A stretch of DNA of 57,500 nt, taken from assembly GCA_011319805.1 (NCBI GenBank), contig SJRY01000308.1, forward strand, positions 25,001 to 82,500. The letters run 5' to 3'. Shown piece after piece: positions 10,301 through 20,661 of this stretch. The stretch is from Macrocybe gigantea (Eukaryota > Basidiomycota > Agaricomycetes > Agaricales > Callistosporiaceae). A model generated the notes under the pieces. The model searched no databases. It was given only the letters and a program-made list of their open reading frames with translations, and was not told where the DNA came from. A program made the position numbers and the translations under genes. Numbering within the stretch: the stretch's first letter is position 1; each line of letters starts with the position of its first letter.

Positions 10301-11332
10301 AAAGGTGCCTGTTAAACTGTGGAAGAGTTGGCTCAAATCCCTATGGCTACAGAGATGCCCCAAATGGCAGTCAAGAAAGGTTTCATCATCAGAGATCCTA
10401 GCAGTCTGGCAATCCCTTTCTTGCTTTGAGTCAATGACACATCTGCAACAGCGATCTTCAATGGGCATGTTTAAAAAAGTTGGTAGGTGGGAACTATCCA
10501 CATGTCTGAGTCCTTTGATCCCTCTTGCTGAAGTATGTCTTGGGTCAACACATTACCCAGTCAGATGCACAGTAGGGCTCTCTAAAGATTATCCTAGCAC
10601 AGCCTTAGATGTTTGAATTCAGATGGAGTCAGGCTCAACATTACTCCTAGTCCTGTTGCATGTCCCAGTGCAATGAATAAGGACTTTGAGTGGGGATCGA
10701 AATACAATTGGCACAGGGTGGGGAATGGGGATTGAAAGTAAAACTGTTAGTGTCAGAAGGTGAAAGAGTTATGAGGATGCAGCAGATTCCTATAGTCACA
10801 TGGCACTCAGGGCCATTGGACAATAAAGGAAGGGCTCGAGGATGAAAGTAGTAAAGTGCACAAGAGGATAGCTTCAAGCTTTTGCTATGCAAAATCAATT
10901 CTGCATGCAGGTCACTCAGATTCTTGCTGATAGTGAGAGGCAGGGAGAAGAATGCTATTAACTAGCTAGCTCAAAGCTGAATTCTATCATACAGATTCTA
11001 CCTATTTATATAGATTTATGCTATATTGTTTCACACTATTTTCATGTTATGAGAGACTATTGCTATTGGTTGTTCAAACTACTACTAACTGAGTGCCTTA
11101 TGCTGTGAAAAACTATTACTATTAGTCATCTGAGTTATTGCTGACTGAGCACCTCATGTTATTCAGCAGATAATGAATAAGCTTTGTCTTGGTGCTGATA
11201 TGTCCTTATCACATGACTCTCTCGTAGTTCCCTTACATTTGTCTCATATGTTTATCCATCATGTGACTGATAGTTATCATATATTCATCATCATGATATT
11301 CTTTGATAATGATTAGCTTTGAAATTATAACA
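10301..11332 (-). mobile_element. Old gypsy-A copy (gypsy-A3): LTR plus leader, interrupted
   Basis: Minus-strand remnant homologous to the 5' LTR and untranslated leader of gypsy-A1. The LTR covers 10883-11332 (TGTTAT...GCATAGCA in minus orientation) and the leader runs from 10882 to about 10301, where the LINE-A2 5' region begins. The body of this element would lie left of the LINE nest. CpG sites present in gypsy-A1 are mostly TG or CA here, so it is older. Confidence 0.75.
10883..11332 (-). repeat. LTR of gypsy-A3
   Basis: About 450 bp, starting TGTTATAATTTC and ending GCATAGCA on the minus strand, matching the ends of the 416-bp gypsy-A1 LTRs but carrying small length differences. Confidence 0.75.
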
Positions 11333-12411
11333 GTAAGTATGATTATTTAACTAATCAAAAATATAATCTAGCTATGAGTAGGCCATTTTAGATAGGACAT
11401 GTATAATCTATAATCTAATAAAAGTAAAGAATGTGAAAAGTTGACAAGCTCACATAGATCTGGACAAACTCTCTTCTATAAAAACAAGAGGTTTAAGACT
11501 CTGAAATGACACAGGTTATTTCAAAGCAGTTCTATAGCTTGAGGAGTTCAACAAGCAATTTTCAGAATTTCTTGAGAACTATAATGTCCAAGACTCTAAA
11601 AAACTATACAGCAGTTTTAATAAGCTTTCAAAGTGGCTAGGATCTCAAGAACAGCTAAAAATAGAGCAATTAGATCATTTTAAAAGTATTATTTCTATCA
11701 AGAGAAGCCCTTTTTATTATTTGATAATGAAATATTATTTTAAAGCCAACTTAAAATTGCTGGAAGTGCAGCTAACTCTTCAGTAGAGAACTGAGTATGT
11801 TTTAACTTTGCCTTACCTTTGATATTTATTGAACTCTTATTTTACTTATATAAGTGTATTCTTCTGTTCTAAAGGCATGAAGGATGAGGATTATGAAGTC
11901 AATAGTAATGCATATCAGAAAGGGAAGATACAAAAAATTTATTACAGTAAGGCTAGTAAAATATAGATTAGCATAGCTTGGTATTATTTCAAGAAGAATT
12001 TGGAGTGTAGAAAGTAGATATGAGTAGATTCTCAAGAATAAGTAGTTCTATCTCTAAGAGTCCAATGTCTACTTATATTGATATAGCTACTATATTCTTC
12101 AGTCACTAGACCAGAATGAACTAGTCTTTTTAGACTATATTAATAATATTACTAGTAACTGCTCTATCTATTTACTCACTAATGCTATTTTTAAATGAGC
12201 TTAGCATCCACTTCTTGCAGAATACAAATTACAAGGAGCTGTATATACCTGAAACATTATAGTACTATCATTTTAAGCTTATTATGAATCAAGGAAAGAA
12301 GCACAGTCTGGCCAAGTTTATAGTAAGTTATCATTCTAAGTCTGACTACTAGCTATCCTTCTTAGTCCTTTTATTCTGGATTGGATGAAATTTCAAATTA
12401 AGCTCTCTTAT

Positions 12412-12535
12412 AGAGTCATTGATCCTTCATTCCTCTATTTAAAAAATTCTGATCTTTCATTTTCTATTTAGAAACAGTTCAATCTTTCATTTCTCTATTT
12501 GAAAACAGTCTAATCTTTCATTCCTCTGTTTGAGA
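12412..12535. repeat. About 30-bp tandem repeat, four units
   Basis: Four consecutive degenerate units share a GATC/AATCTTTCATTCCTCTATTT-like core followed by an A-rich segment. Confidence 0.7.
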
Positions 12536-12754
12536 ATCTTTTTTTTAAAAAAACAAAAGTTAAATTGGCTAAATGCCCTCTTATCCCAGAGTTAGATTCT
12601 TCAGACAAGCAAGCTCTTAGGCCTGTCTTGTCTGGAATTAGCTATTTTTCTTTTGCTAGCAAATTCAATCTTTCAAACCAAAGTTAGATTGGCTAAAATA
12701 ATACTACTCTAAAGTTAGATTTTTATAAAAGAAGATTCAAAATTGTATTATATT

Positions 12755-13125
12755 TAAAACAAGTCAGCAATTTTATCTAGCTTTTTCTAATTAAAGCTTT
12801 GGAATATCTGATCATAATTCTCTTCTTTCTCTTCTTCTTCCTTTTCCTTTTTCTTTTCTTTTTCATTATCTTTGATAGATAAAATAATCTGAGTCTGACT
12901 AGTGATTACATTACTTTCAGCATTATCTTCTAAAGGAGAAGGTAGTGATAAGAGAAACTGCTATTTATTGAGCCTTTGCATTTCTTGAACAAGCTGATCA
13001 GACTTGAAACCAAAAGTAATACATATATTTGCATGAGTTATTTGATCTAAGAGCCAACTAACAAAACTTACTAAGGTGTCACTTTCTTGAGATACTAATT
13101 TAGCTTTGGTTGAGCTATGAGAAGA
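12755..13125 (-). pseudogene. Unknown coding remnant in AT-rich DNA
   Basis: On the minus strand a mostly open frame reads SDTLVSFVSWLLDQITHANI followed by FGFKSDQLVQEMQRLN. After a TAG it continues into a long Glu/Lys-rich stretch and FQSFN. I do not recognise the family. The helical, then acidic/basic low-complexity pattern could come from a Gag or a host protein. It lies just left of the gypsy-A1 insertion site. Confidence 0.35.
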
Positions 13126-13233
13126 TACTAAAAGCCAAAAAGCAATTATATATTATTATTAATTAAGCTAATTCTCAAAAGAAAAAAAGAAAGAAAGGAG
13201 AATAGAATCCGATTTAACTACTCTAAGTAACTG

Positions 13234-13649
13234 TGTTATGATTTCAGGGTTAATCATTATCTTGATGATGGGCACGTGACTCAAGAACCACATGCCAAAC
13301 ACATGACAGAAACTGCAACACGACAAACAAGACACAATGTAATGACTCAAGGAAACCCTATGACAATGACACGTCAGTGCTGGTCAGGGTGAAGGGTTAT
13401 TATGCAGTACTTGCAGGACAACATGTGGAGTGCAGCCAAATCCTTACTCATACAGACAAGGGTTGAGGGTTTCATATAACACGAGGATAGCATAGTCATG
13501 GTCCGTGCTTGGTAGTCGTAATATATAAATACCTAAATTGTACATAGTAGAATCCAGCTTTGAGCTGACTAGTAATAGCATTCTTAATCCCTGCCTCTCC
13601 TCTTAAGTTAGTTAGAGTGACTTGTGCGCAGAGATAGTTTTGCATAGCA
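13234..13649 (+). repeat. 5' LTR of gypsy-A1
   Basis: Starts TGTTATGATTTCAGG, ends TTTTGCATAGCA. TATA-like ATATATAAAT at 13521-13530. The sequence after the LTR (AAGCTTGAAGCTAGC) does not show an obvious initiator-tRNA primer site. Confidence 0.93.
13497..13530 (+). promoter_or_regulatory. Core promoter block in the gypsy-A LTR
   Basis: CATGGTCCGTGCT followed about 20 bp later by a TATA box. The 3' LTR version (26736-26770) reads CATGGTCCGTGCTCA then TGTAATGTATA, the same words as in the gypsy-B LTR (19835-19868). Confidence 0.6.
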
Positions 13650-14342
13650 AAAGCTTGAAGCTAGCACTTGCGCACCTCACTACTCTTCTCTCTCCACGCC
13701 CTTCCTTTGTTGCCAGATGGCCTTGAGTGCCATGTGACCAAAGGAACCCACTATGTCATTATACCTCTACCCCCTACTGAAACTAACAGTTTTACCTTTC
13801 ACCACCACTCCCCACCCTGTGCCAACCCCATATTCCAGTCTCTATCAGAGGTCTTTGCTCGTAGCACTTGGACATGCAATAGGACTAAGAGTAACATTGA
13901 GTCCGACTCTGTCTGAACCGAGCATCTAAAGGCTGTGCTGGGATAATCTTTGGAGAGTCCCACCGCATGTTTGACTGGGTAGTGTGTTGACCTGGGACGT
14001 ACCTCAGCAAGAGAGACAGGAGGACTCGGACATGCAGATAGTCCTCGCCCCTCAACCACCTTTCAAACATGCCCTTGAAAATCATTGTCGGGAACGTGTA
14101 TTGACCCAAAACAAGAAAGGAGTTGCCAGACCGCTGGGACTTCTGACAAAGAATCCTTCCTTGACTGCCATTTGGGGCATCCCCATTGCAACGAGGATTT
14201 GAGCCAACCCATCTGCAGTTCAACAGGCACCCAACACCTTTTCTCTGGATCCAACCGAAGTGGGAGTCGATGGTTGCATGCCACCCACATGGTACTATTT
14301 GACAAATCACATCACACACCCAACCCCTTTTACATCACATGC
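13650..14342 (+). other. Gypsy-A1 untranslated leader
   Basis: About 690 bp between the 5' LTR and the Gag start. Homologous leaders follow the LTRs at 10883-11332 (minus) and 29461-29849 (plus). Open frames over it are not conserved between the three copies, so I treat it as non-coding. Confidence 0.7.
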
Positions 14343-15497
14343 ATGGAACTCATCGCCACCCTCTTCACCTTTATTACCATCATTCTCACCACCCTCTTCA
14401 CCGCCAACCCTCTCGCCTTAGCCTGGGGCACCCATCGGAACAACCCCTAACAGGCCAAACAGGTACAAAATGCAACTCGGACTTTGGTCGATGCGATCAA
14501 AGAAGAACTGGACTTGGGCAAGAAGCCCAAAAGAATGAAATCAGAACCACTGGATCCATATAAAGGGGATCCCAGCTTGATCGGAAGTTGGCTTCACCAA
14601 ATGGAAGTCTACTTCAACAAAGAGGAAATAACCAACAAGTGGGATATGATCACCTACACATTGCAACGGATCACAGGAGGCAAGGCTGAACATGCACAGA
14701 ACTGGATGGACTCCAAGCTACAAGAGTGGCTTGAGTTCAAAACAGAATTGAATGGACAAAGGCAGGAGTTTGGAAATCACTCCACCTACAATGATTGGGA
14801 ATATGGCCGCATCATCACGCCGGCAATGGCTAACACTCTGGAAGTCAGGACGGACCCCCTTGGACATCTCCCACCATTCAAGGACTGGGAGAACTTCAAG
14901 GCAGAAGCCCGTGAATTCTTCATGACCACGGAGACCAGGAACGATGTGATTATCCGGATTAAGGAACTGTTGCAGCAATGACAACTGGTTGAGGACTATA
15001 TCATTGAATTCCGGAGCTGGGCTCCCTTGATGGAATACAATGATATTGCTCTCATCAATATCTTTAAACACAGACTTGACCAGGCACTCAGACGACGTAT
15101 CATTGAACTAGGAGGTGTCCATGAGGAGGACATCGACTGGTGGTACAAACATGTGACGGAACTGGACCGGCAATATTGCCAGGCCCAAAAAGAATTCGGT
15201 GTGAAGGAGCGATTCACTCCTAAGCAAACACAGAAACTGGCACAGGGAACTACAGCACCTAAGGAGCAAACTCCAGCACTAGTGACTGGTAATGCTCAAG
15301 GACAGCCTGACCCGAATGCCATGGATGTCGACCGGATGAGGTGTGAAGGTCGCTGCTTCTAGTGCAGACAGAAAGGGCACATCAGACGTAACTGCCTGAC
15401 AAACCCCAGACCGAAATATGCCACATGGAATGTAGAGATGCAGGACGAGACTACTGTCACCACTGCCAAGATAGAAGAGCTGAAACAGGGTTTTTAA
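14343..15497 (+). pseudogene. Gypsy-A1 gag
   Basis: One frame from ATG 14343 to TAA 15495-15497, about 385 codons. It is broken by TAA at 14448-14450, by TGA near 14980 (LLQQ-stop-QLVEDY, where CGA is likely) and by TAG at 15360-15362 inside the zinc knuckle. The first 30 residues are strongly hydrophobic (ATLFTFITIILTTLFTANPL), unusual for Gag, and the partial copy at 30.8 kb has the same pattern. The capsid-like part is Trp-rich (SWLHQMEVYF, NDWEYGRII, FKDWENFKAEAREFF). The nucleocapsid knuckle is CF-stop-CRQKGHIRRNC, CX2CX4HX4C once the stop is read as Gln. Gag packages element RNA into particles. It ends on a frameshift-like heptamer. Confidence 0.85.
15488..15494 (+). promoter_or_regulatory. 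Candidate -1 ribosomal frameshift site between gag and pol
   Basis: The heptamer GGGTTTT is read in the Gag frame as G-GGT-TTT and is followed immediately by the Gag stop TAA. This is the X-XXY-YYZ form of -1 slippery sites. Slipping back one base gives GGG TTT TTA ATA and enters the pol frame (FLIELGRSTA). The old copy at 31.9 kb keeps GGGTTTTT at the same place and the same -1 relation. Confidence 0.65.
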
Positions 15498-18400
15498 TAG
15501 AGCTGGGAAGAAGCACTGCTTCGCTGGCTGATTATGTATCATTGAATATGAATATAAGGGACATTCCTGACCTTAAAGAATATTTCGAACGAGAAGGTGC
15601 ATGAGAGTTTAGTCTCATAAAAGGATATACCCTATCCTGGGTAGCTCAACAGATCTATCGGCAGGACGAGTCTAAAGTGTACATGATCCTTAAGGCATGG
15701 ACAGATCAATCATGACAGAAGGACATCTCATTGGAAAAGCTTCGTGAGATCAATCAAATGAATGACCATGATGCACTCCACATGCTACTCAACCTCAGAC
15801 AAAAGCCATGATTTGTCAGAGGTGGCAATGGAAACCAAATGGATGTACCTTTGATGATCACGACTCTGGACACTGGACAGACATATAGCATAAAGGCTCT
15901 GCTCGATATGGGATGTACCGGATCTTGCATAGACCGGAAATTTGTTAAAGAAAAGGAGATCAATACAAAAAGATATCCAATTCCTATTCCGGTCCACAAT
16001 GCAGATGGAACCCATAACATGGCGGGTGACATACATGAATATGTTGAACTGAGAGTCCGGGTCCAGGACCATGTCGAGCGAATGATCTTCTCAGTTACTG
16101 AATTCAGAAAGGGCCAGATCTTCATCAGTTATGAATGGGTTAAACATCACAACCCTCAGATCGATTGGAAGACAGAGAAGATCACATTTGATCGATGCCC
16201 TGAAGAGTGTCAGCAGATTGTCCGAAAAGGAAACCCCGAAGATGACGACACCTCTATCAAGACAAATGAGGTAGACTTCGAACATGGAGAGAAACTCTTG
16301 ATGATCGACATGAACCAAGAGTTTCATCTGAGGGCTTTCCAAATGACAGCTTCCAAACTGGCCAAAGTGACAGCAAAAGCGACAAAGGCTAAAACCTTTG
16401 AAGAGATCGTACCAGATGAATACCACTGTTTCAAGGACTCAGTGTTCAGAAAAGAGTCATTTAATGAACTACCACCATGACGACCTTGGGACCATGCAAT
16501 CGAACTCATTCCAAGAGCCAAACTCCAGGATTGCAAGGTCTACCCCTTAATGCTGGACGAACAGAAACAGTTGGATGCCTTTTTAGATGAAAATCTGAAT
16601 ACTGGACGAATCAGACCATTGAAGTTGCCAATGGCCTCACCCTTCTTCTTCGTAAAAAAGAAGGATGGATCCCTATGACCTGTACAGGATTATCAGAAAT
16701 TAAACAACATGATGATAAAGAATAAGTACCCACTCCCCCTGATCCAGGAATTAATCGACAAACTGAAGGGAGCGAAGTTCTTTACAAAACTTGACATCTG
16801 ATGGGGATACAACAACATCCATATGAAAGAAGGCAACAAATGGAAAGCCGCATTCTGGACAAACCGGGGAATGTTCGAACCCCTGGTTATGTTCTTCGGA
16901 CTGACGAATTCACCGGCCACCTTCCAAACCATGATGAACATGATCTTTAAAGACAAAATCGATCAGGGACACATAGTTATCTATATGGATGACATTCTTA
17001 TCTTCAATAAAGATTTGAATGAATACAGACGACTCGTTCAATGCATGTTGGAAAAGCTAAAGAACAATAAGCTTTACCTGAAACCTGAGAAATGCTCATT
17101 TCATCAGCTGGAAGTAGAATACCTTGGAATGATTGTCTCGGAAAATGGCATTAAGATGGACCCCGTTAAGGTCGAAGGTGTCAAAGGATGGCCGAAACCC
17201 ACCTGTAAAAGGGACGTCCAACAATTCCTAGGCTTTTGCAATTTCTACCGACACTTCATTGAGGGATTTGCAAAGATCGTGAAACCTTTAATGGAGCTAA
17301 CTGGAAAAGCCAACTGGACATGGGGGAAGGCCCAAGATGATGCATTCGATGGGTTAAAGAAGCAGATCAGCTCAGCACTGATCATTTCAATGCCCTGAGA
17401 TGATGGAAAGTTCCGAATGGAAGTCGATGCCTCGAACTACGCAATCGGAGGTGTCTGTTCACAGGAACAATCCAATGGTACCTGGAGACCAGTGGCTTTT
17501 ATGTCAAAGTCATTGAACCCGACAGAACGGAATTACGAGATCTATGACAAAGAGATGCTCGTGATTATGACCGGACTTGAAGAATGGCACCAATACCTCT
17601 GCGGTGCTAAACAGAAATTCGAGATTTGGACAGACTATAAGAATCTCGAATACTTCCAGAAACCTCAAAAACTGAATTGCCGGCAAGCTCACTGGATCTC
17701 AGAACTTCAGGACTACGACTTTGTCCTGGAACACAAACCTGGGAAATCAATGACAAAGGCAGACAGTCTGTCGAGATGACCAGACCATGAGAAGGGGGAG
17801 AACGATAATGAGAACATCGTACTCCTAAAGCCAGAGAATTTTCGCCGGATTTTCATGGCAAAGATCACGCCGACACCAGAATTTCAGGACATTCTGGACC
17901 AGATCAAAAGGGCTTGGAAACAAAGAGAGCCTGAGATCCAGAAACATCTTGATGAAGGCGAACATGGCTGGGAGGAAAACAACCGAATCATTACATGGTT
18001 AAAACAGTACTATGTTCTCAAAAGCCAAAAGATAAGGGAACGGATCATCGAAATCCATCATTCAGATCAGATCTCGGGACACTCAGGACAGACAAAGATG
18101 CACAAGCTAATTACACGTAACTTCTGGTGGCCCAAAATGATGAAAGACATCAAGGCATATGTCAAAGGATGTGACAAATGCCAATGGATGAAGATCATCA
18201 GAGATCAGAAACATGCTCCACTTCATCTGAATGAAGTACCAAAGGAACCATGGGAAATCATATCTGTAGATCTCATCGGACCACTTCCTGAATCTCAAGA
18301 GTTTAATGGCATAATGGTGATGGTAGATCAGTTCACAAAAGGAGCCAAATTCATACCAGTCAATATGGAAATCACGGCAGAAGGAGTTGCTTGCAATCTA

Positions 18401-18762
18401 TGCAACACCATATTCTCGAGTTATGGACTCCCGAAGAAAGTCATCAGTGACAGAGGAGGACAGTTCATCTCTGTATTCATGACTGACCTTTATGCACTTT
18501 TGGGAATTAAAGGAGCCCCTTCAATGCCGTACCATCCACAGACCGACAGACAAATGGAACGAGTCAATCAGGAACTTGAGCAATACCTGAAACTCTTCGT
18601 GAATCATTGGCAAACTGACTGGGCAGATTGGCTACCAATGGCTGAATTCTCCTATAACAACCGAATTCACTCGGTGACTGGATATTCCCCATTTTACTTG
18701 AACAACGGGCGACATCCATATACTGGAAAAGAACCTCCGAAGCATAACACTAAGTCATAAAC
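15491..18762 (+). pseudogene. Gypsy-A1 pol: protease, RT, RNase H, integrase
   Basis: A single frame, -1 relative to gag, runs up to the solo LTR. Protease (about 15840-16130) has LLDMGCTGSCID, where the catalytic triplet should be DTG or DSG. RT (about 16550-17400) has [11 protein letters not shown], the FF-KLDI block, GLTNSPATFQ and the catalytic YMDD (IVIYMDDILIF). RNase H (17417-17780) has MEVDASNYAIG, YDKEMLVI and TDYKNL. Integrase (17855-18760) has a zinc-binding H/C region ending GCDKCQWMK, then catalytic residues in [17 protein letters not shown] and MERVNQELEQ. About ten stops interrupt it, e.g. TGA at DI-stop-WGYNN, LPP-stop-RPWDHA and SLSR-stop, mostly where CGA fits. It copies and integrates the element if intact, but here it is inactive. 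Confidence 0.93.
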
Positions 18763-18767
18763 CGCTG

Positions 18768-19087
18768 TGTTAGGCTAGACGAATCTCAGAAGGACTTGGG
18801 CAGACTAAGTGCGAGAGTGGTCTTGAGATGATGGCAAAAGGAATATTAAGCCTAGCGTTACTGGTACATCTGGGAGTCCTTATATACACTACAGTACTCG
18901 AGCACAGACCATGGGCTGCACAATGCTGTGGACTGCGGATGAGTAAGACTGGAAGGAGATGACTCAGAATGACTAGGGAAGTGGGATGACTCGATGGCTG
19001 CGCGCTGCGCAGCATGACGGGGGAGATAAGGGATGTGGGAAAGATAAGATAGGAAAATGAATGGTCCTTTGAGCGATGTCTGTAACA
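18768..19087 (-). mobile_element. Solo LTR of gypsy-B inside gypsy-A1 pol
   Basis: A 320-bp gypsy-B LTR in reverse orientation (plus strand TGTTAGG...GTAACA). The target duplication is CGCTG (18763-18767) and CACTG (19088-19092), differing by one transition. Removing it restores the pol frame (ACC GCT GAG GAG TTC). It lies about 570 bp from the later full gypsy-B insertion. Confidence 0.93.
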
Positions 19088-19660
19088 CACTGAGGAGTTC
19101 GCTGAAATGATGAAGGAAATCCAGACCAAGGCTGAGACCTCCCTGTTGAAAGCCGCAGAGACAATGAAACAGACATATGACCAGAAACAGAGGCCTGCCT
19201 GAGAATACCATGAGGGCGACCAGGTCTGGCTGGAAGGAACAAATATCACAACTGACCAGCCGACTGATAAACTAAACGACAAACGGTTCGGTCTGTTCAA
19301 AGTCAAATGGCGAATTGGAGAGTCAGCATATGAACTTGAATTACCAGAGCACTGGAGAATTCATCCCATCTGAAATGAGTCCAAACTCACCCCATACATG
19401 GTACCAGCATTTCCGTGACAGAAAGCGGTAACGATTCTTAAATGACCTCCTCCCATTGTCGTGGAAGGAGAGAAACAATATAAAGTAGAAGCTATAATAA
19501 ACTCCCAATGGAACAGAGGAAAATTACAGTATAGAGTACATTGGAAAGGGTACCCCCTTGAAGACACTACTTGGGAACCCGCCAAAAACATTAACGAAGA
19601 TGCGCCGAATGCGGTCGCAAAATTTCATTGCAAGAACCCTGAGGCACCATCCCTACAGAA
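19088..19660 (+). pseudogene. Gypsy-A1 pol C-terminus: GPY/F-like region and chromodomain
   Basis: Continuation of pol after the solo LTR. It reads EEFAEMMKEIQTKAETSL, then GDQVWLEGTNI, FGLFKVKWRIGESAYELELP and HPI-stop-NESKL, the integrase C-terminal/GPY-F-like segment. The chromodomain at about 19480-19620 has VEAIINSQWNRGKLQYRVHWKGY and TWEPAKNI, including the aromatic residues of a methyl-lysine reader. Such chromodomains direct integration to heterochromatin. TGA codons at about 19201, 19371 and 19418 interrupt it. The frame is cut by gypsy-B at 19661 and resumes at 26130. Confidence 0.9.
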
Positions 19661-19980
19661 TGTTGCAGACGTCGCCCAAAGGACCATTCATTTTCCTATC
19701 TTATCTTTCCCACATCCCTTATCTCCCCCGTCATGCTGCGCAGCATGCAGCCATCAAGTCATTCCACTTCCCTAGTCATTCTGAGTCATCTCTTTCCAGT
19801 CTTACTCATCCGCAGTCCACAGCATTGCGCAGCCCATGGTCCGTGCTCAAGTACTGTAATGTATATAAGGACTCCCAGATGTACCAGTAGCGCTAGGCTT
19901 AATATTCCTTTTGCCATCATCTCAAGACCACTCTCGCACTTAGTCTGCCCAAGTCCTTCTGAGATTCGTCTAGCCTAACA
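19661..19980 (+). repeat. 5' LTR of gypsy-B1
   Basis: TGTTGCAGACGTC...AGCCTAACA, 320 bp. It contains the self-complementary ATGCTGCGCAGCAT near 19733-19746 and a TATA box in GTATATAAGG (19861-19870). Confidence 0.95.
19835..19868 (+). promoter_or_regulatory. Core promoter block in the gypsy-B LTR
   Basis: CATGGTCCGTGCTCA, a short spacer, then TGTAATGTATATAAGG with the TATA box; the same words occur in the gypsy-A LTRs. Confidence 0.6.
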
Positions 19981-20025
19981 AGATATTAAGCCTTGTCGAG
20001 ACTCGCTCAGACTCACACACACACC

Positions 20026-20562
20026 ATGTCACGCTTTATCAAAGACTTGATCAACATTCGACGACAAGCGGTCGCCGACCCAGCGAGCACTAGCACAAGC
20101 GACGAGAGCACTTGGCTCAGAGAAGTAGACCAGACATTGCAGTCCACGCCATTCGCAGAGACAGTCCACGCCACCCGCAGAGACACCAGCAATCCAAACA
20201 AACGAAAGAGAGAGCGCATGCCTACACCAAGTAGCGACGACGAAGAGCAGGCATTTCTGAGAGAGTTTGCCTTCACCACCACAGACGAGCCCGCTGAGAT
20301 CCTCAGCGAAGGAGCAGCACAACTCATTGCAGAACTCTTCCTAGAAGGAAAATACGGGATAAGCCCAGAAGAGCTGTGGTCAGACCAGAATCTTCTTGCC
20401 GAAGAAGAGGACGAACCCATCCGCAAGAAAACGAGAGAAGAACGAACACAAGCCCGAGACTTTAGGCGACAACAGATCGAGAACTATAATCGCCGAACAC
20501 AGGAGGAAGACATACTGATACAGAAAGGGCACGATGCACAGAGTGTACAACAGAACCAATGA
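20026..20562 (+). CDS. Gypsy-B1 ORF0, protein of unknown function upstream of gag
   Basis: Open frame of 178 codons starting with the first ATG after the 5' LTR (ACACCATGTCACGC). The protein is hydrophilic and charged. The N-terminal helix-like MSRFIKDLINIRRQ is followed by a Ser/Thr-rich stretch, a basic NPNKRKRER that could act as a nuclear signal, an acidic patch, a middle LIAELFLEGKYGISPEELW, and a C-terminal Arg/Glu-rich coiled-coil-like segment. I recognise no domain. The second copy (57299-56763, minus) has the same protein with several stops. It precedes gag by 99 bp and might belong to the same transcript. It could be a captured gene or a separated N-terminal part of Gag. Confidence 0.65.
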   Translation: MSRFIKDLINIRRQAVADPASTSTSDESTWLREVDQTLQSTPFAETVHATRRDTSNPNKRKRERMPTPSSDDEEQAFLREFAFTTTDEPAEILSEGAAQLIAELFLEGKYGISPEELWSDQNLLAEEEDEPIRKKTREERTQARDFRRQQIENYNRRTQEEDILIQKGHDAQSVQQNQ

Positions 20563-20661
20563 GAATGACACCAGAGTCAAGGACACACAGGAACGAAACC
20601 GCCGAACCCCTTCAGAGGACCGATCCGCTGAAGCACTGCATAAGGAAAGAATCGCACCACC

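Larger units (their letters stand above)
11333..13228. other. AT-rich eroded region without an intact gene
   Basis: Nearly 1.9 kb of strongly AT-rich DNA. Frames can be followed for 30-60 residues between stops on either strand (for example plus strand 11880-12330), as expected for ancient decayed coding sequence, but I cannot name any of them. It contains a 30-bp tandem repeat and one better-preserved remnant, listed separately. Confidence 0.5.

Noticed and set aside
13668..14319. Several 80-140-codon frames in the gypsy-A1 leader
   Set aside because: The homologous leaders at 10.3-10.9 kb and 29.85-30.8 kb do not keep these frames open.
20013..20426. 137-codon minus-strand frame over ORF0, repeated at 56899-57312
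   Set aside because: Antisense to ORF0; its serine/leucine-rich composition is a by-product of the sense codons.
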